Below are positions 26,429 to 33,150 of a stretch of DNA of 57,500 nucleotides, in pieces. The stretch comes from Terriglobia bacterium (GTDB lineage: Bacteria; Acidobacteriota; Terriglobia; Terriglobales; Acidobacteriaceae). Below the pieces are notes generated by a model. It did not search any database. It was not told the DNA's origin and worked only from the letters and a program-made list of their open reading frames with translations. A program made the position numbers and the translations under genes. The DNA lies in assembly GCA_032252755.1 (NCBI GenBank), contig JAVUPY010000081.1, forward strand, positions 1-57,500, in the 5' to 3' direction. Within the stretch, counting starts at the first letter, position 1. The number at the start of each line of letters is the position of its first letter.

Positions 26429-26590
26429 ATGGATACATCGAAGATTGAAAATAAAGTTGAACGCAAGAAGCTCAAGCGCGCAGCGCGCAAGAAAGCGAAA
26501 GCCGCCAAGCCGAAAGCGGCTCGCACGCACGCCCGCGGCGAGAAGAAGCGCAAGGTCAAGAAAATGGCTCGCGGCCAGTCGAAGCGCTAA
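26429..26590 (+). CDS. Small very basic Lys/Arg/Ala-rich protein (53 residues)
   Basis: ATG 26429 to TAA 26588-26590 gives MDTSKIENKVERKKLKRAAR, then AKAAKPKAARTHARGEKKRK, ending in RGQSKR. About half of its residues are Lys or Arg. GAGGAATGG sits 5 bases before the ATG and a terminator follows 20 bases after the stop, which supports a true gene. It has the character of a nucleic-acid-binding, histone-H1-like or ribosome-associated small protein; no family is claimed. A longer frame in another register (from 26424) also spans the region but lacks the ribosome binding site. Confidence 0.75.
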   Translation: MDTSKIENKVERKKLKRAARKKAKAAKPKAARTHARGEKKRKVKKMARGQSKR

Positions 26591-26609
26591 GCCGCAGCGC
26601 GGAAAGTAC

Positions 26610-26644
26610 GAAGCCCCGTGCAGGAATCACCTGCCGGGGCTTTT
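26610..26644 (+). terminator. Terminator of the basic small protein gene
   Basis: AAGCCCCG (26611-26618) pairs with CGGGGCTT (26635-26642), with an inner stem GCAGG/CCTGC, followed by TT. It lies 20 bases after the stop codon at 26590. Confidence 0.85.
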
Positions 26645-26727
26645 CGTTTGGTGTAGGAGAATCTGGTACCAATTGAGTAGTCCGCAGTTCTTTTGCCCGA
26701 TTTCCCGACAACCGGACTTCCCGATAC

Positions 26728-27177
26728 TCAGTACGGCGAGAAGTGCATTGTTTTATCTGATTTCTCCACCCAGATGCGGGCGCGGTCGCCCTTCCGATCA
26801 TTGACGGTTGTGACGACTACCACCCCGCTGCCATGGCTAGGCGCAACTGCACCATCCACGTGATGGCTGTTGATGAGCCCCCACTCACCACCGGGTCCCC
26901 AATCGATATAGAACTCGTTGAACGGGTACTGGCTGTGTTCCTGTGGATGTTGTTTCCAGTTCGGATCGTTCATCCAGATGCCGTACGCCTTCTCGTAGTT
27001 CCGCTGCTGCAAAGCGTCGAAGAACAGGTCGACGCGGTGCTCGTATGGTAGGTAACGGAACCACCACACAATGAAAACAATGACCAGTACGCTGATCACC
27101 GAAGTCCAGATGATCAGTCTCTTTTTGCGTTCCTTTACCGGATCGTACGGCTTAGCCTCGAAGATTGTGGTCGGCAT
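26728..27177 (-). CDS. Single-pass membrane protein with conserved-looking extracytoplasmic domain
   Basis: 149 residues. One hydrophobic segment (about 21-40, IIWTSVISVLVIVFIVWWF) sits after a short basic N-terminus, so the C-terminal ~105 residues are likely periplasmic. FFDALQQRNYEKAYGIWMND recalls the 'DUF4878/lumazine-binding-like' pattern where a short helical stretch precedes a beta domain. No family is confirmed. Divergent from the next gene at 27448; a classic ribosome binding site is not obvious. Confidence 0.7.
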   Translation of the reverse strand: MPTTIFEAKPYDPVKERKKRLIIWTSVISVLVIVFIVWWFRYLPYEHRVDLFFDALQQRNYEKAYGIWMNDPNWKQHPQEHSQYPFNEFYIDWGPGGEWGLINSHHVDGAVAPSHGSGVVVVTTVNDRKGDRARIWVEKSDKTMHFSPY

Positions 27178-27447
27178 GGGCGTTCTTTATATGAGATAGA
27201 GATATTGAGCCACTTCGTTGTACCTGAAAAGTGTAACGCACGGACAAGTCTTTCAGGTGTCCCCGTGAGATTTGACACCGGGCCTTTCATACGGGTTCCT
27301 CCCGATCAGCTTCGTGACCTCCGTAACTTGCGGCACTTAGGTGACAAGTGGAGAATCGTCAGACTTTCAAGGATGGCAGGGGCTCCGGGTCCACATCACA
27401 TTTCAGAAACCGCGGCGGGCGAAGGCGCTCGTTTGCGAGGAGAATTT

Positions 27448-28071
27448 ATGAAGAAGACGATTTTGGCCGTTGGAATCGCGTGCGTCAGCGTACTGGCGGC
27501 GGCGCAGTCCGATCAACATCTGCAAAAGAAGCAAATTGTGCATCGCGACCTCGCGGCGCGCGAGGCCGTCAGCGGGCAACCTGCGCAGGATAACGTGACC
27601 ACGGCGCGCGAAGCCAGCAGCGGAATGGCTACGGGACGCATGATGGGCTCCAACGACGGGCAGGCTCAAGGAACAAACAAGAACAGCATGAGTGGCGCCC
27701 AGTCGAACCCTATGTACAAAGACAATGGGAGTTCCGGCCAGAATCCGCTTTATGAAGGCAGAGAACGCACGGCCACCAAGTCGCGGTCTAACATCCAGAA
27801 CAACCGGATGGCCACCGGCGACGTGGACGGTGACGGAATGGCGGATCGCGCTATCGTGAAATCCAAATCGAACATTACGAACAACCGTGTGAAAGCCGAT
27901 GACGCAAATGCAAATGTCACGCCGGACGCCTCTTCCGACGCTCCCGCGCAGATGAAAGGCGACTTCTCACGTGGCCACCAGCCAGATCGTAAGAGTTCGG
28001 CAACCAGCAACGGCAAAGCGACACGCGAAGCCGGTAGCGGCATGGCCACCGGGAAGCGCCAGCACAACTAA
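27448..28071 (+). CDS. Secreted low-complexity protein with internal peptide repeats
   Basis: 207 residues from the ATG at 27448, preceded by GAGGAGAA. A signal peptide (MKKTILAVGIACVSVLAAAQ) is followed by an Asn/Ser/Gly/Ala/Thr-rich, likely disordered chain with repeated peptides: AREASSGMATG and TREAGSGMATG, SNIQNNRMATGD and SNITNNRVKA, plus MSGAQSNPMYKDNG with SGQNPLYEGRE. A DGDGMADRA stretch resembles a calcium loop. It may be a surface or stress-related exported protein; I do not recognise a family. A hairpin terminator follows. Confidence 0.75.
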   Translation: MKKTILAVGIACVSVLAAAQSDQHLQKKQIVHRDLAAREAVSGQPAQDNVTTAREASSGMATGRMMGSNDGQAQGTNKNSMSGAQSNPMYKDNGSSGQNPLYEGRERTATKSRSNIQNNRMATGDVDGDGMADRAIVKSKSNITNNRVKADDANANVTPDASSDAPAQMKGDFSRGHQPDRKSSATSNGKATREAGSGMATGKRQHN

Positions 28072-28098
28072 GTCCGCCCACCGAGACGGGGGGAAATG

Positions 28099-28126
28099 GG
28101 GCCTGGCTTGCGCCGGGCCCTTCTTT
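28099..28126 (+). terminator. Terminator after the repeat protein
   Basis: GGGCCTGGC (28099-28107) and GCCGGGCCC (28112-28120) form a 9-bp stem with one G-T pair and loop TTGC, followed by TTCTTT. It abuts the stop of the ABC permease gene on the other strand (28125), so it could limit transcription from both sides. Confidence 0.8.
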
Positions 28127-29237
28127 ACAGGGTACGCTTGAACAGGGGCACGGCGATCAGCAGCAGGATGACCCCGAAGCCGAATAGGTATATCAAGTCA
28201 GTCGCGATCGCAGAGAAGCCCGCCTGCTTCAGCAGGACCGTCTTGAACCCATGTACGGCATACGAGAACGGATCGACCCAGGCGATCGAGCGCAGCCATT
28301 TGGGAAACGCATTGATCGGGTAGATGGCGCCGCTGGGGAAGAACAACAAAGTGTTAAGGATGCCAAACATGGCGCGCGGCACCAGCGGATCCTCGATGCG
28401 CACCATCAGCAGGAACATCATCCCATTGAAGGCCAGGGATGTCGCCGTGATTAGAAGCACCATCTGGAACATCCGGAAGGGATCGAATATCGTTCCAAGT
28501 CCGGCAATCAGCGAGCCCATAATAGAAAGCGCAATGCCCGCGAGAATAGCCTTGAGCGCGCCTGCAATATTGAGCCCAAAAATCAACTCCAGCTTGGTGA
28601 TCGGCGTGACCAGGTAACCCTCGTGCACACCACGCGCCTTGTCGTCGATGTACAACATTCCGCCCCCGATCATGACCGAGACAAACATCGCCAGCGCGAT
28701 CGACCCCGGTAGCAGGTACTTCATGTACTCGATATACGGGTACAACTCGACGATTTGGAGAGCGATTTTATCGGGCGTGCGCTGCTGTACATCAGGCCGG
28801 TTGAGCGCCTGCACCAGTTCGGTCATTTTCGACTCGAGACTGGAACTCATGAACTGGTCGGAGTTATCGACTACAAGTCCAAGTTCGGGCTTTTCTCCCT
28901 GGTATACGCGCCTTGAAAATTGCGGCGGGATGATCACTGCGGCGTTCAGCTTGCCCGAACGAACCGCATCTTTAGCGTCCTTTTCATTGTCGTAGTAGAC
29001 CGGTACGAAGGTTCGAACGTTCGCGGCGACGGCGTCGAATGCTTCCTTTATGCGTACAGCCTGCGGCCCGTGATCTTCGTCGACTAACCCCATGCGGGCG
29101 TCGCGAATCTTGCCGCCGAAAGCGTTACCCAGAATGATCAACTGTACCAGCGGAAACACCATCGAGACCAGCATGAGCGTGGGCGAGCGGAAGAACTTCC
29201 GCAGCTCGCGCTCGATAATCGCCATCATCCTGGTCAT
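28125..29237 (-). CDS. ABC-2 type export permease
   Basis: 370 residues. One N-terminal transmembrane helix (about 20-37) after a short basic start, then a long soluble loop (about 40-170) and a bundle of five helices in the C-terminal half (LPGSIALAMFVSVMIGGGML onward), the ABC2_membrane layout (YbhR/YhhJ-like). YEGLVTPIT-like segment VHEGYLVTPITKLELIF is a conserved position near the membrane core. It starts 9 bases after the ATPase gene and forms a TetR-HlyD-ATPase-permease operon; one permease, where the E. coli ybh operon has two. Drug or lipid efflux is likely. Confidence 0.92.
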   Translation of the reverse strand: MTRMMAIIERELRKFFRSPTLMLVSMVFPLVQLIILGNAFGGKIRDARMGLVDEDHGPQAVRIKEAFDAVAANVRTFVPVYYDNEKDAKDAVRSGKLNAAVIIPPQFSRRVYQGEKPELGLVVDNSDQFMSSSLESKMTELVQALNRPDVQQRTPDKIALQIVELYPYIEYMKYLLPGSIALAMFVSVMIGGGMLYIDDKARGVHEGYLVTPITKLELIFGLNIAGALKAILAGIALSIMGSLIAGLGTIFDPFRMFQMVLLITATSLAFNGMMFLLMVRIEDPLVPRAMFGILNTLLFFPSGAIYPINAFPKWLRSIAWVDPFSYAVHGFKTVLLKQAGFSAIATDLIYLFGFGVILLLIAVPLFKRTL

Positions 29238-29246
29238 CAGAAACTC

Positions 29247-30290
29247 CTAAGGCCGCATCCCGGGACGCGGTGGCATCACGAACTGGTAAGCCTTAACGGC
29301 TTCGTCGCGCAACTGACGTCCGGTGTAGTGGACGAAAACGTCATCCAGCGTTGTGTTCTGTACGGAAAGCGAGTGGATTTCGACGCCCGCCTTTACCGAG
29401 ACCTCCACCAAGGCTGTCGTCGTCCGCGACCCGTTACTGGAAAGGACGCGATAGGCACCCGCGCTCTCGGAGTGAACATCCGTGACATCGGGAAGCTGCC
29501 GCAATTGCTCTTCCCATCCTGATGGTGGCGACAGGAATTGCACCTCGATCACGTTCGAGCCCGGAACGCTCTGCTTCAGCGCAAGGGGGGTGTTCAGCGC
29601 AACCAGTTTTCCATGATCGACAATCGCGATGCGATCACAGAGCCGGTCGGCTTCGTCCATGTAGTGCGTCGTGATCAACATGGTGAGGTGGCGCTGATCC
29701 TTGAGCTTGTTGAGCATTTCCCAGACGGCCACGCGCGATACCGGATCGAGGCCGGTCGTCGGCTCGTCGAGGAAGAAAATCTTGGGGTTGTGCACCAGGC
29801 CGCGAGCAATTTCCAGCCGTCTCCGCATGCCGCCGGAGAGCGTCTTCGTTTGCGCTTTGCGCCACTTCGCAAGGTCCACCGCTTCCAGCAGGTCGGTAAT
29901 CCTGCGCGCGCGTTGTTCGGTCGGAACTCCGTAGAGCTTCGCGTAAATCGACAGATTCTCCTCGACGGTCAGATCGATATCGCTGGTCATCGCCTGGGGG
30001 ATAACGCCGATGCAGTGCCGCGCCTCGTCAGCCTGCGTCGAGACATCAAAGCCCGCGATGTAAGCCTTGCCCGCCGTAATCGGGATCAGCGTGGTCATCA
30101 TCCGGATCAGTGTTGATTTACCCGCGCCGTTTGGTCCGAGCAGGCCGAAGATCTCGCCGTCATGCACCTCAAACGAGATGTCATCGACGGCTGTGAAATC
30201 GCCGTACCGCTTCACAATGTGATCCACCGCAATCGCAACGTCCTTCTGATGCGGACTCGCGCTCGTCTTTTTGCTGAAAAACGGCGTCAT
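29247..30290 (-). CDS. ABC transporter ATP-binding protein (multidrug-type)
   Basis: 347 residues. Walker A GPNGAGKST, Q-loop region (GVIPQ), signature LSGGMRRRLEIARGL, Walker B FFLDEPTTGLDP and the H-loop TTHYMDEADRL are all present. It has a C-terminal ~100-residue extension after the ATPase core with EVQFLSPPSGWEEQLRQL. The DrrA/CcmA-like family exports drugs or polyketides. The start codon overlaps the HlyD stop by 4 bases (ATGA), indicating coupled translation. Confidence 0.95.
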   Translation of the reverse strand: MTPFFSKKTSASPHQKDVAIAVDHIVKRYGDFTAVDDISFEVHDGEIFGLLGPNGAGKSTLIRMMTTLIPITAGKAYIAGFDVSTQADEARHCIGVIPQAMTSDIDLTVEENLSIYAKLYGVPTEQRARRITDLLEAVDLAKWRKAQTKTLSGGMRRRLEIARGLVHNPKIFFLDEPTTGLDPVSRVAVWEMLNKLKDQRHLTMLITTHYMDEADRLCDRIAIVDHGKLVALNTPLALKQSVPGSNVIEVQFLSPPSGWEEQLRQLPDVTDVHSESAGAYRVLSSNGSRTTTALVEVSVKAGVEIHSLSVQNTTLDDVFVHYTGRQLRDEAVKAYQFVMPPRPGMRP

Positions 30291-31345
30291 TTCGGCTCCA
30301 ACTTCGACTTGGGTATCAGCACTTCGGCCGTCATTCCGGGTGTAAATTTCTGTCCCGGGTTATCGATCTGCAACTTCAAACGGATCGTCCTGATATCGCG
30401 CTTGGTGCGGCTTACGTCGCGCTGCGTGGCAAAATCCGCCTCAGCCGCCTTCGCGATTACCTTACCGTTCACGCGTTCGCCACTTGGCAGCTGCACGGTG
30501 AGCGTGTCGCCGAGTTGGACTTTGTCCGAGTACTGCTCGGGAATTGACGCGTAGACCCAAGTATCGTTCAGGTCGACTATTGTGATAATCGGCGTTCCCG
30601 GATTGACGACCTCGCCCTGCCGCGCCGCCCAAAGCGAAACGGTCCCCGTAACCGGCGCGTAGATGTTCGTGTAGCCGAGACGAACTTCCGCGTCAGCGAG
30701 TTGGGCCTGCGCATTCTCCATCTGCTGGCGCGTGGAGGCGACGGTGGCGGTCGCCGCTTGCGCCTGGTTCAGGCGTGCTTCACTTACCTTCACAGCGGCT
30801 GCTGCCGCCGTGACCTGGTCCTTGCCTGCTTGAACTCGCGCCTGTGCTGCCTGCAGCGCCGTCTCGGCGTTGTCTTTGTCCTGTTGCGACGCGACGCCCT
30901 GCTGCGCGAGCGCGACGGTGCGCTGCGTGTTCAACCGCTGCTGTTCAAGGCTTGCCTGTGCTTCTGCCAGCGAGGCTTTGGCCGCTGAAAGCGTTGCGCG
31001 AGCATTCGCGAGGTTGTTCTCGGTCTCGCCTGCAGCCTGCTTTTCGTTGTAGCGCGAGCCGCTTACCTGCGAACGCAGACTCGCCAGTGTCGCTTCCGCG
31101 GCGTTCTTCTGGGCCATCAGTTCGCCTTTGTCGATGGTTGCGACCAGTTCACCTGCCTTGACCGGGCTACCTTCCTGTACGGTCAGTTTCTCGATGCGAC
31201 CCATGATCTTCGAACTGACGATCACCTGGTTGGCGTCGACGGTTCCAATCAGCACGAGATCGCTGGAGCGGTTGGTGGATAAGAAGTAATAAATCACCGC
31301 TCCGGCCACGAGAAGTCCCATGAATATGAAGAACCGTGATTTCAT
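30287..31345 (-). CDS. HlyD-family membrane fusion protein
   Basis: 352 residues: N-terminal membrane anchor (about 6-24), then a biotinyl-lipoyl half-motif (GRIEKLTVQEGSPVKAGELV), a long coiled coil rich in Ala/Gln (about 80-210), the second lipoyl half (GYTNIYAPVTGTVSLWAA) and a beta-barrel end. Periplasmic adaptor of the export complex, resembling YbhG. Stop and start overlap ATGA with neighbours on both sides. Confidence 0.94.
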   Translation of the reverse strand: MKSRFFIFMGLLVAGAVIYYFLSTNRSSDLVLIGTVDANQVIVSSKIMGRIEKLTVQEGSPVKAGELVATIDKGELMAQKNAAEATLASLRSQVSGSRYNEKQAAGETENNLANARATLSAAKASLAEAQASLEQQRLNTQRTVALAQQGVASQQDKDNAETALQAAQARVQAGKDQVTAAAAAVKVSEARLNQAQAATATVASTRQQMENAQAQLADAEVRLGYTNIYAPVTGTVSLWAARQGEVVNPGTPIITIVDLNDTWVYASIPEQYSDKVQLGDTLTVQLPSGERVNGKVIAKAAEADFATQRDVSRTKRDIRTIRLKLQIDNPGQKFTPGMTAEVLIPKSKLEPK

Positions 31346-32112
31346 CGCACCTCTTTTCTCTTGCGCATCTCTGTCGAACGGCGGCTAGAACGGTCGTGAG
31401 GCTTTGGGGCTTCTAGTTTGCTTGACGTCTCACCGTCGGAAATATTTTCGAGAACTTCTTGAACTACGCGCTCCGCATGGGCGTGGTTGACGAACAATGC
31501 ACCCGCAAGAAACTCGAGCATCGCTTTCCGCCGCCGATCCAGTGCTTCCCGCGAAAGCGGATCGAAGCCTCCGACCGCGCGCACTACCGGAACCGAGGTG
31601 AAGTAAAAAACTACGGTGGCGATCATCGATTGCACGAACTGAAGGGGGTCCATTCGCCGGAACTCGCCAGTAGAAATTCCGGATTCGAGAACCTCGGAGA
31701 GCCTGCGCAGCAGCGGACGAAAGAACGTCTCCACCAGATTCTCAAAATGGCGGCTCTGCCCCGTCCCTGCGCGCATCATTTCGTGCTGCACCATTCGCCG
31801 GTAATGCTGATGTGCGGCAACGTAGTTGAAGTGCGTCAGCGCGTATGCCAGGATCTTGTACCCCACCGGGCGGTCGGTATCGAGGATACGGACCAGTTCT
31901 TCCAGGAGACCGCCAAACGTGTGCTGCAAGGCGGCACCATACAGGGTCTCTTTGTCCTGGAAGTAGTAATAGAGCAGGGCCTTGTTGACGCGGGCTGCGG
32001 CGGCAATGGTGTCAATCCGCGCTCCGGCGATACCTTGGCTGGAAAATTCCGCAGCAGCCGCTTCCAAAATGGCGCGCCGGCTATGCTCCGAATTCTTGCG
32101 GGGAATGGGCAT
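31342..32112 (-). CDS. TetR-family transcriptional regulator
   Basis: 256 residues. The N-terminal helix-turn-helix (RRAILEAAAAEFSSQGIAGA then IDTIAAAARVNKALLYYYFQ) is typical; the C-terminal ligand-binding domain is long and ends in a basic tail (RKRKEVR). The order TetR-HlyD-ABC resembles E. coli CecR-ybhGFSR, so it probably represses the exporter operon. The palindrome overlapping its start codon and the promoter just before it fit autoregulation. The message would be almost leaderless and no Shine-Dalgarno site is seen. Confidence 0.94.
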   Translation of the reverse strand: MPIPRKNSEHSRRAILEAAAAEFSSQGIAGARIDTIAAAARVNKALLYYYFQDKETLYGAALQHTFGGLLEELVRILDTDRPVGYKILAYALTHFNYVAAHQHYRRMVQHEMMRAGTGQSRHFENLVETFFRPLLRRLSEVLESGISTGEFRRMDPLQFVQSMIATVVFYFTSVPVVRAVGGFDPLSREALDRRRKAMLEFLAGALFVNHAHAERVVQEVLENISDGETSSKLEAPKPHDRSSRRSTEMRKRKEVR

Positions 32113-32161
32113 AACTAACCGTTTAGTTAATTAGAATAGTGCAGGGCTGGAAAAGACGCAA
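32112..32161 (-). promoter_or_regulatory. Promoter and palindromic operator of the TetR-exporter operon
   Basis: On the minus strand TTGCGT (-35, plus coordinates 32156-32161), a 17-base spacer and TATTCT (-10, 32133-32138). The palindrome TAACTAA (32112-32118) / TTAGTTA (32123-32129), separated by 4 bases, overlaps the expected start of transcription and the ATG itself. This is a likely TetR-type operator (inference). Confidence 0.7.
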
Positions 32162-32164
32162 GTT

Positions 32165-32298
32165 CTTCACATATCCGTCGCCGGTTGCTGGTCGGTCGTC
32201 GCTAGTTGCTGATTGCTGGTGAAACCCGAATCCACGCAGGGCAGACCCAACGAACAGGTCCGATTTTGGCCAGCCCCTAACAACCAACAGCCCGCCAC
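32165..32298. repeat. GGTTGCTGGTCG-type word repeat
   Basis: Variants of GTTGCTG (CGGTTGCTGGTCGGTCGTCG, then AGTTGCTGATTGCTGG) occupy 32173-32219. CCAGCCCCTAACAACCAACA near 32271 is loosely complementary. No gene is seen between 32113 and 32300. Confidence 0.5.
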
Positions 32299-32300
32299 CC

Positions 32301-33077
32301 TCAGTTGACGTTGATCGACCCATCCCCGGTCTGGAGATCGAGGACGTTGCCGCCGCCGTTTAACATTCCCTCGAGCCGATGACCTTCGGAACTGGAACTC
32401 TTCATCGTGATTGGCAGATTGATACGGATGTGACCATCGCCGGTTCGCGCCTGGAGATCAGCGGCGAAGCCTTGGGGAAGATGTATATTCACGCTGCCGT
32501 CGTCGGTCCGAAGCGACCATCGCCCGTTCATGCGCGATCCGGCCTGAATCTCACAATCGATATGGCCGTCGCCGCTCGAGAGGCTCAGATCGTCAAAGCG
32601 TCCGGACACTTTCATGCTGCCGTCGCTCGTCCTCGCCTTTAGTGGGCCGGCAAAGTCCCAGACCTCGATGCGCCCGTCGCCGCTCGAAATGTCGGCTGGC
32701 GCGGAGATTCCAGAGACGGCGACCGAACCGTCGCCGGAATGGACATCGAGCTTCGTGTTTGGAGGAACACTAACTTCGACGTGAACCGAGCGATTATGGA
32801 ATGAGATGAACGGGCCATTCGGCGTCCGCACATTGACGGTGACGGCGTCGCCGTCCTGGTGATCATAGATGTGGACATCGCCGGGGCCGATCTTGTAGCC
32901 CTCGGTTTCGACCCGGACCTGGATGGTCTGCCCTCCACGCCGCACTTCAATCCGTGCGTCATTGGTTTCGACACGAAGCTCCGGCTTCGCCCCAACCTTA
33001 TATTCGCGCTTCCACTCGTCAGCATACGCAAGACTGCATAGGAGTACTACGAACAGCAGGATCGATTTCCGCCGCAT
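32301..33077 (-). CDS. DUF4097-like exported beta-helical protein
   Basis: 258 residues with a signal peptide (MRRKSILLFVVLLCSLAYA). The rest consists of degenerate ~20-residue repeats built on S/T-G/D-D-G: HSGDGSVAVSG, SSGDGRIEVWD, TSDGSMKVSG, SSGDGHIDCE, TDDGSVNIH, TGDGHIRINL and a final TGDGSINVN. This is the putative adhesin domain (DUF4097) predicted to be a right-handed beta structure on the cell surface or in the periplasm. Function is unknown in the family. The start at 33077 is preceded by AGCGAGG. Encoded alone. Confidence 0.88.
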   Translation of the reverse strand: MRRKSILLFVVLLCSLAYADEWKREYKVGAKPELRVETNDARIEVRRGGQTIQVRVETEGYKIGPGDVHIYDHQDGDAVTVNVRTPNGPFISFHNRSVHVEVSVPPNTKLDVHSGDGSVAVSGISAPADISSGDGRIEVWDFAGPLKARTSDGSMKVSGRFDDLSLSSGDGHIDCEIQAGSRMNGRWSLRTDDGSVNIHLPQGFAADLQARTGDGHIRINLPITMKSSSSEGHRLEGMLNGGGNVLDLQTGDGSINVN

Positions 33078-33150
33078 AGAGACACCTCGCTAGGAGGTGA
33101 TACGGAATCTGCCGGGAGCAGGTTCCGTCATTTTGAGGCTGATGCGTGGG

